NCBI RefSeq assembly: GCF_009828055.1
Contig: NZ_WTYB01000005.1
Span: 1 to 46,238 of the forward strand
Length of the DNA stretch: 46,238 bases
DNA from: Erythrobacter ramosus
GTDB lineage: Bacteria; Pseudomonadota; Alphaproteobacteria; Sphingomonadales; Sphingomonadaceae
Direction: 5' to 3'
A program made the translations under genes and the position numbers. Positions 15,907-25,839 of this stretch are shown in pieces. The notes below the pieces were generated by a model. That model saw only the letters and a list, made by a program, of their open reading frames with translations. It did not search any database and was not told where the DNA came from. The stretch's first letter is position 1, and each line of letters opens with the position of its first letter.

Positions 15907-17166
15907 TCACACCAACCATTCGGGCACGCGTTCAGCATCCATGATCGCGCCTGCTTCGATCCGGTCGGCGACCACAGCGAACTTGTCGCCATCGACCAGC
16001 ACTTCGGCCACAAACCCGCGCGAATTGTAAGACGAGGCCATGGTCGCGCCGTAAGCCCCCGCAGTGCGGAACACGGCGAGGTCGCCTGCTTCCAACCTGT
16101 CGCAGTCCCGGCCCATCGCGAAGGTGTCCCCCGTCTCGCAGATCGGGCCGACGATATTGGCGGTCATCTGCGCGCCCGTGGGCTCGACCGCTTCGAAGTG
16201 GTGATAGGCGCCGTAGAGCGCCGGGCGCGCCAGATCGTTCATCGCCGCATCGACGATCACGAAGGGATCATTGATCCCGCGCTTCACCCGCACCACGCGG
16301 GTCAGCAGCACGCCAGCATTGCCTGCGATCACGCGGCCGGGTTCAAAGATCAGCTTCACGCCCCAACCCTGCGTCACCCGCGCCACCATCGCGCCATATT
16401 CGGATGGCGGAGGGAGCACTTCGCCCACCCGGTACGGCACGCCGAGCCCGCCGCCCAGATCGACATGGGTGATGACATGGCCCGCCCCGCGCAGCGCCTG
16501 CACCAGCGCGCCGAGCTTTTCGAACGCGGTCTCCAGCGGTGCGAGATCAGCGAGCTGGCTGCCGATATGCACCGCCACGCCCCGCAGTTTCACGCCCGGC
16601 AAGCCTGCCAGCGCGCCGAAAATCTGACCCGCCTCGCTGATCGGCACGCCGAACTTGTTGTCAGCCTTGCCGGTCGAAATCTTGTCATGCGTGCCTGCAT
16701 CGACATCGGGATTGATCCGCAGCGTGCACTGTGCGGTCATGCCCTTGGCAGCGGCAATCGCGGCGAGTTCGATGCCCTCTTCCTCGCTCTCGATATTGAA
16801 CTGGCCGATCCCGGCGTCGAGCGCCGCGACCATCTCGGCGGCGGTCTTGCCGACGCCCGAGAACACGATCATTTCCGGCGCGATCCCCGCCGCCAGCGCG
16901 CGGCGCATTTCACCGACGGAGACCACATCCGCGCCCATGCCCTGCTTGCCCAGCACCTTGAGCACGGCAAGGTTCGGGTTCGATTTCACCGCAAAGGCGA
17001 TCAGCTTGTCCGGCACATCCGCCAGCGCCTCACGGAACACCCGCGCATGGCGTTCCAGCGTGGCGCGCGAATAGACATAGACCGGCGTGCCGACCGTCTC
17101 GGCGATCAGCGGCAGCGGCACATCTTCGGCGTGCATCACGCCGTCACGATAGGCAAAATGGTCCAT
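15907..17166 (-). CDS. lysA: Diaminopimelate decarboxylase
   Basis: 419 residues. A PLP fold-III enzyme that decarboxylates meso-diaminopimelate to lysine. The PLP lysine is in LIAFAVKSNPNLAV. VHIGSQLADL and HVDLGGGLGVPY bind phosphate and substrate; GPICETGDTFA carries the active-site Cys contributed across the dimer; FRTAGAYGATMASSYNSR closes the site. It is the third gene of a four-gene minus-strand operon argH, lipoprotein, lysA, siroheme domain, and starts 11 bp after the lipoprotein stop. Confidence 0.97.
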   Translation of the reverse strand: MDHFAYRDGVMHAEDVPLPLIAETVGTPVYVYSRATLERHARVFREALADVPDKLIAFAVKSNPNLAVLKVLGKQGMGADVVSVGEMRRALAAGIAPEMIVFSGVGKTAAEMVAALDAGIGQFNIESEEEGIELAAIAAAKGMTAQCTLRINPDVDAGTHDKISTGKADNKFGVPISEAGQIFGALAGLPGVKLRGVAVHIGSQLADLAPLETAFEKLGALVQALRGAGHVITHVDLGGGLGVPYRVGEVLPPPSEYGAMVARVTQGWGVKLIFEPGRVIAGNAGVLLTRVVRVKRGINDPFVIVDAAMNDLARPALYGAYHHFEAVEPTGAQMTANIVGPICETGDTFAMGRDCDRLEAGDLAVFRTAGAYGATMASSYNSRGFVAEVLVDGDKFAVVADRIEAGAIMDAERVPEWLV

Positions 17167-17177
17167 GGTCTTCGCTT

Positions 17178-17417
17178 CTATTCAGGCGGCAGATCGAAGG
17201 GATCGTCCTCGCGCTCCTCCGAGCGGCGGCGCAATTCGACCGAGCGTTCGGGCGCGGCGAGGGCATCGCGGCGGAGCAGTTCCTGCGCGGTCGGCTTGTC
17301 GGGCGCGCCATAGGGCGCATCGGGCAGGGTCGCGCCTTCGGGCGGGGTCAGCGGCGAGACGGTGCCACAGGCCGACAGCAAGCCCGCAAGGCCCCATATG
17401 GCAAACTTGCGCATCAT
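17178..17417 (-). CDS. Small lipoprotein between argH and lysA (LptM/YifL-like position)
   Basis: 79 residues. Signal peptide [18 protein letters not shown] with lipobox LSAC, then a Pro-rich, charged tail that ends [10 protein letters not shown] with no other domain. In many proteobacteria a short outer-membrane lipoprotein of the LptM (YifL) kind sits next to lysA, and the conserved position supports that link. The usual GxxGPLxxP motif after the Cys is only partly matched ([11 protein letters not shown]). Its start overlaps the argH stop by four bases (ATGA), so it is translationally coupled. Confidence 0.75.
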   Translation of the reverse strand: MMRKFAIWGLAGLLSACGTVSPLTPPEGATLPDAPYGAPDKPTAQELLRRDALAAPERSVELRRRSEEREDDPFDLPPE

Positions 17418-18823
17418 TCCTCCATACCCAGCGCAGCGCGCGCACGGGCGACCTGCAAACGGACCTGATCGGGCGCAGTTCCGCCATAAGACGCGCGCGC
17501 CGCGACCGAGGCATCGACCGAAAGCGCAGCATAGACGCTTTCGTCGATCCGCGCATCAATCGCCTTGAGGTCATCGAGCGGCAGGGCGTCGAGCGCAATG
17601 CCGCGCTGTTCGGCCAGTTTCACCGCCGCCCCGGTGATGTGATGCGCCTCCCGGAACGGAATGCCGCGCGCCCGCACTAGCCAGTCGGCCAGATCGGTCG
17701 CGGTGGCATAGCCGAGTTCGGCCGCGGCGCGCATCCGGGCGGTGTTGAAGGTGGCGCCCGCGATCATCCCGGTCATCGCCGCGATGCTCAGTGCCATAAG
17801 GCTGGCAGCCTCGAACACCGGCGGCTTGTCGTCCTGCATGTCCTTGGAATAGGCCAGCGGCAGGCCCTTCATGGTGATCATCAGGCTGGTCAGGCTGCCG
17901 ATCACCCGGCCCGAATGCCCGCGCACCAGTTCGGCGGCATCGGGGTTCTTCTTCTGCGGCATGATCGACGAGCCGGTTGAGAGGCTGTCGGGCAGGCGGA
18001 TGAAGCCGAAGGGCTGGCTCGCCCACAGGATCAGTTCTTCGGCCAGCCGCGAAAGGTGCAGGGCAGTGGACGAGCAGCACCACAGGAAATCGAGCGCGAA
18101 ATCGCGGTCGGACACGGCGTCGAGAGAGTTTGCCGTTGGCCGGTCGAAGCCGAGCGCGTTTGCCGTTGCCTCTCGGTCGATCGGAAAGCCGGTTCCTGCC
18201 AGCGCTGCGCTGCCGAGCGGGCATTCGTTCATCCGCACCCGCGCGTCGGCCAGCCGCGCCCGGTCACGCCGGAACATCTCGTAATAGGCCATCAGGTGGT
18301 GGCCCAGCGTCACCGGCTGCGCGGTCTGCAAATGGGTGAAGCCGGGCATGATGCTGCCCGCGTGCTCCCCCGCGCGGGTGACGAGCGCGCGCTGGAGCGC
18401 CGCCAGCCCCTTGTCCATCTGCGCAGCGGCATCGCGCACCCACAGGCGGAAGTCGGTCGCCACCTGATCATTGCGGCTGCGCGCGGTGTGGAGCCGTCCG
18501 GCAACCGGCCCGATCAACTCGGCCAGCCGCGCTTCGGTGGTCATATGGATGTCTTCGCGGTCCCAATCCTCGGGCACGCCATTGGCTTCATACTCGGCGG
18601 CGACCGCATCGAGGCCATTGGCGATCACCAGCGCATCGTCGGCAGCGATAATGCCCGCTGCGCCCAGCATCGCCACATGCGCTTTGCTGGCAGCGATATC
18701 CTGCCGCCACAGCGCCTTGTCGAACGGGATCGAGGCATTGATTTCACGCATGATCGCGCTAGGGCCGTCCGCGAAGCGTCCTCCCCACATGGCGTTGGTC
18801 GCACCCGTATCGGAGCCTGTCAT
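17414..18823 (-). CDS. argH: Argininosuccinate lyase
   Basis: 469 residues from ATG 18823 ([17 protein letters not shown]); an internal ATG at 18790 (MWGGRF) is the alternative and would still be complete. It cleaves argininosuccinate to arginine and fumarate. Seen: the N-terminal [45 protein letters not shown] and the fumarase-superfamily signature [16 protein letters not shown] with the catalytic Ser loop. Tetrameric, cytoplasmic. The longer open frame to 19303 is antisense of the TlpA gene. The start codon overlaps the divergent TlpA start in the four bases CATG. Confidence 0.96.
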   Translation of the reverse strand: MTGSDTGATNAMWGGRFADGPSAIMREINASIPFDKALWRQDIAASKAHVAMLGAAGIIAADDALVIANGLDAVAAEYEANGVPEDWDREDIHMTTEARLAELIGPVAGRLHTARSRNDQVATDFRLWVRDAAAQMDKGLAALQRALVTRAGEHAGSIMPGFTHLQTAQPVTLGHHLMAYYEMFRRDRARLADARVRMNECPLGSAALAGTGFPIDREATANALGFDRPTANSLDAVSDRDFALDFLWCCSSTALHLSRLAEELILWASQPFGFIRLPDSLSTGSSIMPQKKNPDAAELVRGHSGRVIGSLTSLMITMKGLPLAYSKDMQDDKPPVFEAASLMALSIAAMTGMIAGATFNTARMRAAAELGYATATDLADWLVRARGIPFREAHHITGAAVKLAEQRGIALDALPLDDLKAIDARIDESVYAALSVDASVAARASYGGTAPDQVRLQVARARAALGMEE

Positions 18824-19388
18824 GTCCCGCTCGTCGCTCATTCTGGCACTACCGCTCCTGCTGCTGGCGGGATGCGATAGGGCTGCCGAGGCCCCGGCGC
18901 AACCGGTTGCGCAGGGCGAAGCGGCCAAGTCTCCGACAGGTCTGATGACGCGCCAGTTTGCCGGAACGCCCATTCCGGCGATTGCGGTCGTCGATCCGGC
19001 GGGCAAGAGCCTTGATCTGGGCGCGCAGGACGGGCCAGTGCTGCTCAACCTGTGGGCGACCTGGTGCGCGCCCTGCGTCAAGGAAATGCCGCAGCTCGAC
19101 GCGCTGGCCGCAGAGCTGGATGGCGAAGTGCGCGTGATCACCGTCAGCCAAGACCTGCGCGGGGCCGAGGTGGTGACGCCGTTCTTTGCGCGGACGGGGC
19201 TGACGCGGCTCGAACCGTGGCTCGATCCCGAAACCGCGCTGTCGGCGCAGTTCACCCCCGAAGGCGCGCTGCCGCTGACGATCCTGTTCGACGCCAGCGG
19301 CAAGGAAGTGCTGCGGGTGGCGGGCGGTTACGAGTGGGACAGCCCCGAGGCGGCGGCGCTGATTCGCGAGAGCTTAGCCGCGAAGTAG
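18822..19388 (+). CDS. TlpA-family thioredoxin-fold lipoprotein
   Basis: 188 residues. A signal peptide with lipobox LLLAGC places it as a lipoprotein on the periplasmic side. The thioredoxin domain (about residues 48-186) has [23 protein letters not shown] with the WCxxC active site (CAPC) and the cis-Pro in [13 protein letters not shown]. TlpA/ResA proteins reduce disulfides, often for cytochrome c or copper-enzyme maturation. CGGAG lies eight bases before the ATG, and that promoter region falls inside argH. Its stop is one base from the convergent psd stop. Confidence 0.92.
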   Translation: MSRSSLILALPLLLLAGCDRAAEAPAQPVAQGEAAKSPTGLMTRQFAGTPIPAIAVVDPAGKSLDLGAQDGPVLLNLWATWCAPCVKEMPQLDALAAELDGEVRVITVSQDLRGAEVVTPFFARTGLTRLEPWLDPETALSAQFTPEGALPLTILFDASGKEVLRVAGGYEWDSPEAAALIRESLAAK

Positions 19389-19389
19389 G

Positions 19390-20238
19390 TCAGGCGCTCA
19401 ACCGCTGCGCTATGGCTTGACCCATGCGCAGGGGATCGCCGGGCTTTAGGCCGTCGAGCCATTCCACCCGTCCGGGCTCGAACAACAGCACCACGGTTGA
19501 GCCCAAGTAGAAGCGCCCCATCTCGTCCCCGGCGGCGAAGCTGTGGGCTTTGCTGGTGAAGTCCTCGTGCACGGGGGCTGAGGCATGGGTGTGAAAGGTG
19601 TTCGGCCACACCGTGTCGATCCCGGCGACGATCATCGCGCCGACCATGACGCTGGCGAAATGCCCGTCCGGCCCGTCAAACCGGCACGAAAGCCGCTCAT
19701 TCCGCGCGAACAGGCGGTCCACCCCGGCGGCGGTGGCGACATTGACCGAGTAGAGGTCGCCCGGAATATAGCTGGTCGCCTGCAAGGTCCCTGCGGCCGG
19801 CATGTGGACGCGGTGGTAATCCTTGGGGCTGAGGTAAATGGTCATGAACCGCCCGCCCTCGAACCGCGCGGCCTCTGCGGCGGAGCAGCCGAGGATTTCC
19901 GCGACCGAGTAATCGCGCCCCTTCGCCTGAATGATCCGCCCGTCGCTGATCGGGCCAAGCTGGCTGACAGCGCCATCGGCAGGTGAGAGGATAAATGTCG
20001 CGCTATCCGCCAGCGGCCGTGCGCCGGGCTTCAACTCCCGCGTGAAGAAGTCATTGAAGCTCGCAAACTCCCCGATCCCGCGCGCCGCTTCGCTGAGGTC
20101 GACGCCGTAGGCCGCAACAAAGCGGCGGATCAGCCGGTCACGCAGCCACGGCGTCTCGCTCGCGGCAAGGCTCCCGGCGAAGCGGGACAGCGCGTGTTGC
20201 GGCAGGATATGCTGGAGCGCGAAGAAGGCAGAGGACAT
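19390..20238 (-). CDS. psd: Phosphatidylserine decarboxylase
   Basis: 282 residues, the long proenzyme form. It makes phosphatidylethanolamine at the inner membrane. FASFNDFFTRELKPGARPL near residue 65 and FILSPADGAVSQLG carry the catalytic Asp region; YLSPKDYHRVHMPAAG has the catalytic His pair; GRFYLGSTVVLLFEPG holds the LGST site where autocleavage forms the pyruvoyl group. All key residues are present. It is alone on the minus strand, next to an SDR gene about 45 bp upstream that may be co-transcribed. Confidence 0.95.
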   Translation of the reverse strand: MSSAFFALQHILPQHALSRFAGSLAASETPWLRDRLIRRFVAAYGVDLSEAARGIGEFASFNDFFTRELKPGARPLADSATFILSPADGAVSQLGPISDGRIIQAKGRDYSVAEILGCSAAEAARFEGGRFMTIYLSPKDYHRVHMPAAGTLQATSYIPGDLYSVNVATAAGVDRLFARNERLSCRFDGPDGHFASVMVGAMIVAGIDTVWPNTFHTHASAPVHEDFTSKAHSFAAGDEMGRFYLGSTVVLLFEPGRVEWLDGLKPGDPLRMGQAIAQRLSA

Positions 20239-20282
20239 GGCCCCGCGCTACCGGCCTGCGGCGGGCGGCGCAAGCGATGCGG

Positions 20283-21035
20283 CTAGAGTGTTGCGGTTTG
20301 CCCGCCATCGACCTTGATCGCGCAGCCGGTGATGAAGCTGGCGCGCGGGGAGGCGAGGAAGGCGGCCATGTCGCCAAACTCCTCGGGCCGACCTAGCCGC
20401 CCGGCCGGGATTGCCGCGATCGAGCGGGCGGTGATCTGTTCGTGGCTCATCCCGCTCCCCGCCGCCATCGCGCCGTGGAGGCTGGTGAGCCGGTCTGTCG
20501 CAATCTGGCCGGGAAGCAGCAGGTTGACCGTCACACCCTCCGCCGCGACTTCGGCCGCGAGCGTTTTGCACCACGATGCCAGCATCGCCCTAACCGCGTT
20601 GGACAGCACCAAGCCGGGGATCGGGGTGATCAGGCTGGTCGAGGCGACCGCGAGAATCCGTCCGAACCCGCGCGCCCGCATCTCAGGCAGAAACGCCTGA
20701 GCGAGCTTCAGCTGGGCATTGAACATCCGGTCCAATACGGCGGCAAAGTCGCCCGGGGTAGTGGTCGCCGCCGCCCCGGTGGGCGGGCCGCCTGCGTTGA
20801 GCACGAGGATATCGACCGGCTTGCCCGTATCGCGCACGCGGGCGATGATCTGGGCGGGGGCAGCGGGATCATCGAGATCGGCGACAATGTGAGCAAGCCC
20901 GTGCGGCCCATCCGCCGAGCGCGCGACGGTGATGACATCCGCGCCTTCATCGGCCAGCGACACGGCAATGGCGCGCCCCAACCCCTTGCTCGCGCCGAGC
21001 ACCAGGGCGGTCTTGCCGTCGAGTTGCAGATCCAT
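20283..21035 (-). CDS. SDR-family oxidoreductase
   Basis: 250 residues from ATG 21035. A short-chain dehydrogenase/reductase: NAD(P)-binding ALVLGASKGLGRAIAVSL, DILVLNAGGPP, then GRILAVASTSLITPIPGLVLSNAVRAM. The catalytic Ser is in the STS segment, but the usual YxxxK is replaced: the alignment places L-S-N-A-V-R where Y-x-x-x-K would be. ITGCAIKVDGGQTATL is the normal C-terminus. The missing catalytic Tyr makes it a divergent member, of the kind often annotated as 3-oxoacyl-ACP reductase-like. The longer frame upstream (to 21269) runs through a stretch with no family signal and was not used. Confidence 0.88.
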   Translation of the reverse strand: MDLQLDGKTALVLGASKGLGRAIAVSLADEGADVITVARSADGPHGLAHIVADLDDPAAPAQIIARVRDTGKPVDILVLNAGGPPTGAAATTTPGDFAAVLDRMFNAQLKLAQAFLPEMRARGFGRILAVASTSLITPIPGLVLSNAVRAMLASWCKTLAAEVAAEGVTVNLLLPGQIATDRLTSLHGAMAAGSGMSHEQITARSIAAIPAGRLGRPEEFGDMAAFLASPRASFITGCAIKVDGGQTATL

Positions 21036-21141
21036 GGCCGTTCTCCGTAACAGTGATTTGCGCGCAGCTTGGCAGCATTTTCTGCGGTGCGCGCCTGACA
21101 GTATGGGCGAGGTGGGGGGTGATGTCAGCCCGCGAAAGCCG

Positions 21142-21849
21142 TCAAGACAAGCGTTCAAAAGCGTTAGCCACAAAATCCCTCCCAAGGCGCAAACCAACAG
21201 GATCAACGCTGTGAGGTATCCCATAGGAAATGTGCGTCGTGACCTCGACACCCAGCCGTTTGAGCTCACTTTCCGCCATATGCAGCGCCGCGATCGGTAC
21301 GACCGGATCAGCCGTTCCGTGGATCAGCAGCACCGGGGGCTTCGAGAATTCAGAGTGCGCAAGCCCTGTCGTTGCGGTGAGCATCCCCGAATAGCCGACC
21401 ACAGCAGCGACCGGCCGCGGTCGGCGCAGCCCGATATGGAGCGCCATCATCGTGCCTTGGCTAAAGCCGACCAGCGCCAGGTCCGCCTCGGTTAGTTCAT
21501 ATTCTGCCAGCTTGCGGTCGATGAAGGCGTCGATCGCCGGAGCCGCTGATGCTGCGCCCGCTGCCAGAGCCGATGGCGCAAATCCGGACAGCCCCCACCA
21601 CTGATAGCCAGTCCCCATCATCCCGCACCGCTGAGGCGCGTGGGGTGCGAGGAACAGTGTATCGGGAAGCGCGTCCTGCCATTGCGGTGCGAGCGCAATC
21701 ATGTCGGTTCCGCTCGAACCGAAGCCGTGAAGCAGCAGAACGATCTTCCTGGGCCGCGCTCCGGATCGTGGCTTGAGGCTGGCGCCATTGACAATTTTCG
21801 ACAATGAATTGGTCTCTCTTGGTGAAGAAGGCCGCTTGCTTATGGCCAA
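21142..21849 (-). CDS. Alpha/beta hydrolase, phospholipase/carboxylesterase family
   Basis: Up to 235 residues. Core motifs: IVLLLHGFGSSGTDMIALAPQW, the oxyanion region, APHAPQRCGMMGTGYQWWGLSG, nucleophile elbow LVGFSQGTMMALHIGL, then LIHGTADPVVPI with the catalytic Asp and HISYGIPHSVDP with the His. This is the YpfH/EstB-type serine esterase family, cytoplasmic and active on short acyl esters. The start is doubtful: no ATG is available near the N-terminus and both candidates are TTG (21849, or about 50 bases further in with AGAGAG before it). Confidence 0.87.
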   Translation of the reverse strand: MAISKRPSSPRETNSLSKIVNGASLKPRSGARPRKIVLLLHGFGSSGTDMIALAPQWQDALPDTLFLAPHAPQRCGMMGTGYQWWGLSGFAPSALAAGAASAAPAIDAFIDRKLAEYELTEADLALVGFSQGTMMALHIGLRRPRPVAAVVGYSGMLTATTGLAHSEFSKPPVLLIHGTADPVVPIAALHMAESELKRLGVEVTTHISYGIPHSVDPVGLRLGRDFVANAFERLS

Positions 21850-21968
21850 AATGCTTGGCCGAACACCTGTGTTTCAGGCGCAGTGGATAGATGGAGATGC
21901 CAAGCGGATTTAACGACCCTGCGCATCAGCGATTGGCATTCCGCGCTATCCCTCTCTAATGCTGCGCT

Positions 21969-23627
21969 ATGCTGCGCATTACCGAACTGACCCTGCCGCT
22001 CCATCATCCGGACGAGGCCTTACCTGCGGCCATCTGCAAGCGGCTGAGGATTACCCCGCGCGATCTGGTCCGCTTTGTCGTCGCGCGCCGCGGCCATGAT
22101 GCGCGCGACAAGAACAACATCCAGTTGGTCTATTCGGTCGACGTGAATGTGAAGAACGAGGCGGCGGTGCTCCAGCGCTTTCGCAAGGATCGCAAGGTCC
22201 TGCTCACCCCGGACCCGCGTTACCATCTGGTGGCCACAGCACCCGAAGGCGGCACGTCCAAGCGGCCCGTCGTCATCGGCGCCGGGCCATGCGGGCTTTT
22301 TGCCGGCTTGATCCTTGCCCAGATGGGGTTCCGCCCGATCATCCTTGACCGGGGGAAAGTGGTTCGCGAGCGGACCAAGGACACTTGGGGGCTGTGGCGG
22401 CAGGGGGTTCTCAACCCGGAGTCGAACGCCCAGTTCGGCGAGGGCGGGGCGGGCACTTTTTCTGATGGCAAGCTCTACAGCCGGATCAAGGACCCCAACA
22501 ATCGCGACCGCAAGGTTCTGACCGAATTCGTGAAAGCCGGAGCGCCGTCCGAGATCCTCACCGAAGCGCATCCTCACATCGGCACCTTCCGGCTGGTGAC
22601 GATGGTCGAGAGCATGCGCAAAAGCATCGAGGCACTGGGCGGTGAATACCGCTTTTCGAACCGGGTCGATGGCATCGACATCACGACCGATGCCCAAGGG
22701 GACCGCCGAGTGCGCGGCGTCCATCTGAGCACAGGGGAGTATCTGGAGGCCGATCATGTCGTGCTCGCCATCGGCCATAGTGCGCGCGACACGTTTGCGA
22801 TGCTCCATGCCGCCGGGGTCTATGTCGAGGCCAAGCCGTTTTCGATCGGGGTCAGGATCGAACACCCACAATCGTGGATCGACAAATCGCGGTTCGGTAT
22901 CGACGCTGGCAACAAGATCCTCGGCGCGGCCGAGTATCACATCTCGCACCACTGCAAGAATGATCGGACGGTCTACAGCTTCTGCATGTGCCCGGGCGGC
23001 ACCGTGGTCGCTGCGACCTCCGAGGAAGGCCGCGTCGCCACCAACGGCATGAGCCAATATTCGCGCAACGAGCGCAACGCGAACTCTGGCCTCGTCGTCG
23101 CGATTGATCCGGAGCGCGACTTCCCCGGTGATCCGCTGGCAGGGATCGCGCTGCAACGTCATTGGGAGTCGTTGGCCTATGTGGCTGGCGGGTCGAGCTA
23201 CAAGGCCCCGGCCCAGAGGCTGGGCGATTTTCTTGCAGGGCGCCCCTCCGAAGCGCTCGGTTCGGTCACGCCATCCTACAAGCCCGGCGTGCATCTGACG
23301 GATCTGGCGCAATGCCTGCCCGACTACGCGGTGACCGCGATGCGTGAGGCCCTGCCCATCTTCGGCCGCCAGATCCCAGGTTACGATCACCCCGACGTGC
23401 TGATGACCGGCGTCGAAACCCGCACGTCCTCACCGATCCGGTTCACCCGCGGCAAGGACTTCCAGAGCCTGAACACGGCGGGGCTATTTCCTGCTGGCGA
23501 GGGGGCAGGCTATGCCGGAGGAATTCTGTCTGCAGCGGTGGATGGAATCAAGATTGCCGAAGCAGTGGCATTAAGCCTCGGCGCTGCCCAAGCACGCAGC
23601 AGTCACGAAAGCGCCCCCGCCCCGTAA
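21969..23627 (+). CDS. FAD-dependent oxidoreductase (COG2509-like)
   Basis: 552 residues. An N-terminal ~95-residue domain (ITELTLPLHHPDEALPAAI, QLVYSVDVNV) that is typical of this uncharacterised family precedes the FAD Rossmann motif VVIGAGPCGLFAGLILAQMG near residue 101. EGGAGTFSDGKLYSRIKD and SFCMCPGGTVVAATSEEGRVATNGMSQYSR are hallmark stretches, and GLFPAGEGAGYAGGILSAAVDGIKIA is the C-terminal FAD-closing motif. Substrate unknown; annotated family members are called FAD-dependent dehydrogenases. No clear ribosome-binding site. Divergent from the esterase. Confidence 0.9.
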   Translation: MLRITELTLPLHHPDEALPAAICKRLRITPRDLVRFVVARRGHDARDKNNIQLVYSVDVNVKNEAAVLQRFRKDRKVLLTPDPRYHLVATAPEGGTSKRPVVIGAGPCGLFAGLILAQMGFRPIILDRGKVVRERTKDTWGLWRQGVLNPESNAQFGEGGAGTFSDGKLYSRIKDPNNRDRKVLTEFVKAGAPSEILTEAHPHIGTFRLVTMVESMRKSIEALGGEYRFSNRVDGIDITTDAQGDRRVRGVHLSTGEYLEADHVVLAIGHSARDTFAMLHAAGVYVEAKPFSIGVRIEHPQSWIDKSRFGIDAGNKILGAAEYHISHHCKNDRTVYSFCMCPGGTVVAATSEEGRVATNGMSQYSRNERNANSGLVVAIDPERDFPGDPLAGIALQRHWESLAYVAGGSSYKAPAQRLGDFLAGRPSEALGSVTPSYKPGVHLTDLAQCLPDYAVTAMREALPIFGRQIPGYDHPDVLMTGVETRTSSPIRFTRGKDFQSLNTAGLFPAGEGAGYAGGILSAAVDGIKIAEAVALSLGAAQARSSHESAPAP

Positions 23628-23759
23628 GAAGCGCTGAAGTCTGGATCAGTCAAACCGGACATCCAACTTTCACCGACGTGTTCTGAACACTGACCGCAAA
23701 TGGGCCAAAATCTGACAATGTCCCGGAGCGAGAAATTGCTCTGAGGCACCGGCCTGCAA

Positions 23760-25607
23760 TCACATCGAAAGGCGGGCGATCCACTCATCCACGCGGCGTT
23801 CAAGGATCGACAAAGGCTGCGAACCCGAAGCAATCAATAGGTCGTGGAAGCCCCTTAGATCGAACTTCGCACCTAGCGCGGCCTCAGCCTTGCGCCGCTG
23901 CTCGATGATCTTGATCATGCCGATCTTGTAGCCGGTGGCCTGTCCGGGCAGCGTAATGTAGCGGCGCACCTCCGACCGCGACCTTTGAAGCGGCTGGCGG
24001 CCCGTGATGTTCATGTATTCCACCGCTTCATCCTCGGTCCAGCCGAGAGCGTGGATGCCAGTATCGACCACCAGCCGTGCCGCGCGAAACAGTTCGGCAT
24101 CCAGCCGCATGAAATCGGCAGCAATGTCGGGGAAAGCGCCCATTTCCTTGCACATGGCCTCGGCATAGAGGCCCCAACCCTCGCCGAACGCGACATAGCC
24201 GGTGACCGAGCGGAACTTGGGCCCGCCGCTCTGGCGCACCTGAATGTCGCCCTGCATGTTGTGGCCGGGGATTGCCTCGTGACACATCAGCGTGAACATC
24301 GCTGCGGGGTCGGGCGTGTTGCCGACAAGATGGACATAGGTGCGCGCCGGGCGCAAACCATCTGGGCTTGGAGCCGAGGCATGGGCTGCACCGCCTGCCA
24401 CTTCCGAAAAGGCCGGTTCGCGCACCACCTCGATGCCATAGGCGGGCAAGGTGCCGAAATAGGGTTCGAGCAAGGTGCGGGTCTTGGTGACGAAGGCATT
24501 GGCTGTGGCGAGATATTCGGCGCGCGCCGCATCGTCATAAGGACGCGGCGGGAAGAGCCGGGCGCGCTCGTTGTAAAAGGCGTGCCGATCTGCAAAGCCC
24601 GCGCTCTGCGCTAGCGCATCCTGCTCCGCCTCAATCCGCGCCACTTCCGAACGGCCAATCGCGTGGATCTGTTCGGCGGTCAGGTCGGTGGTGGTGTTGA
24701 GCTTCAGCTCGGCGGCGTAATAGTCAGCGCCGCCCGGTAGCGTGATCGCCCCGACCTGGCCGCTGGGTGCATCGGGCAGGCTCGCTTCGGCCCAGGCGAT
24801 CACGCGCTGGTAAGCTGGTTGCAAGGCCACAATCGCGCTGCGCGCCTCGTCCAGCAGCGTATCGGCATCGCCGCGCGTGAGCTTGCCAGCGTCGACCAAA
24901 GCCTCGGCCTTGGCCTTGACGTCCGCCCAAAGCGCTGCGTCCGGGCCGTCCCCGTAAGGCGCGCCGGAAATCAGCTGGCGGCTTCCTGCGATGATGGTTT
25001 CGATCTGGAAGCGCGGTACACGAATGCCCGCCGCCTCGCTCGCCTTGGTGCGTTCGATGGCGACATCAAGCACTGCCGGAATGCCGCGCAGCCGGGCGAT
25101 GTAATTTGTCAGATCGGTTCGTTCTGCGACCGTGTGTGTGTTGACCAGAAAGTCGGGCAATTGACTGTGCGCAGAATACAGCCGCGAATAAAACGGTGGG
25201 CGATAAATGCGCCCGGTCTGCGAGAGAGCCGCGCGCTCGGCCTCAAGCACCCAGATGTCGAAATTGACCTGCGCTTCGGGCGACAGCCGGGCGCGGTCAA
25301 ATGCGCTGCGCATCTTGGCCACGCTGGCTTCGCGCCAAGCGACCTGGGCACTGGCCGCCGCATCACCATTGTCATTCCAGCGATCTCCGCCATCCTGAAT
25401 CCCCAATCGGGTGGCAAGCTGCGGCTGCAACGTTAGCCACTCGGCAAATTCCGCATCGAGAAACGCGGTCAGGCGGGCATCTTCCTGCGCGAAATCTGCG
25501 TCCGGAGCAGCGACAGTGGCGGCACCATCCTGCGCCAATGCGGCCGCGCTCGGCAGCATCAGCGCGGCGATAACAGTGGCAAGGCTGCAAGAAAATGTGC
25601 GCTTCAT
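23760..25607 (-). CDS. Exported DUF885 (metallopeptidase-like) protein
   Basis: 615 residues from ATG 25607 (MKRTFSCSLATVIAALMLPSAAALA), a cleavable signal peptide. DUF885 starts with DARLTAFLDAEFAEWLTLQPQLATRLGI. The zinc-site motif FTLMCHEAIPGHNMQ with the HEAxxGH arrangement and a later EGWGLYAEAM support a peptidase-like fold. AGSRQLISGAPYGDG and IEQRRKAEAALGAKFDLRGFHDLLIASGSQPL are other conserved segments. Probably a periplasmic peptidase or esterase of unknown substrate. Divergent from the Tricorn-type protease with about 230 bp between, so possibly shared regulation. Confidence 0.9.
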   Translation of the reverse strand: MKRTFSCSLATVIAALMLPSAAALAQDGAATVAAPDADFAQEDARLTAFLDAEFAEWLTLQPQLATRLGIQDGGDRWNDNGDAAASAQVAWREASVAKMRSAFDRARLSPEAQVNFDIWVLEAERAALSQTGRIYRPPFYSRLYSAHSQLPDFLVNTHTVAERTDLTNYIARLRGIPAVLDVAIERTKASEAAGIRVPRFQIETIIAGSRQLISGAPYGDGPDAALWADVKAKAEALVDAGKLTRGDADTLLDEARSAIVALQPAYQRVIAWAEASLPDAPSGQVGAITLPGGADYYAAELKLNTTTDLTAEQIHAIGRSEVARIEAEQDALAQSAGFADRHAFYNERARLFPPRPYDDAARAEYLATANAFVTKTRTLLEPYFGTLPAYGIEVVREPAFSEVAGGAAHASAPSPDGLRPARTYVHLVGNTPDPAAMFTLMCHEAIPGHNMQGDIQVRQSGGPKFRSVTGYVAFGEGWGLYAEAMCKEMGAFPDIAADFMRLDAELFRAARLVVDTGIHALGWTEDEAVEYMNITGRQPLQRSRSEVRRYITLPGQATGYKIGMIKIIEQRRKAEAALGAKFDLRGFHDLLIASGSQPLSILERRVDEWIARLSM

Positions 25608-25839
25608 CTGGGTTCCTGTCGCTGGCCGATGATTGATCGAAGGTAATGGCTGCTTGGCGTAGCGGGCATTACCAAGCGGGTGAAGGGGCTTTGGTGCCGA
25701 GCATAACAGGTGACGGAGAGCGGGGACCTGGCGGTTTGGCATTCGCCCAAAGTGTACTCAGGCTCGACCAGCGGCATTTTGCTTGGCAAGGTTGGCGCTA
25801 GGCTGGGTGCAGCCTGTTATCCGCAGGAGGGGGAACAAC

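Noticed and set aside
17414..19303. Extended argH frame to 19303
   Set aside because: The extension is antisense of the TlpA gene, which has a lipobox and a WCAPC site; ArgH similarity begins at the MWGGRF segment.
20283..21269. Membrane-segment N-terminus on the SDR protein
   Set aside because: SDR proteins start at the MDLQLDGK segment; the upstream part is outside the family and lacks a ribosome-binding site.
22020..23390. 456-codon minus-strand frame
   Set aside because: Antisense shadow of the FAD protein, which carries clear motifs on the plus strand.
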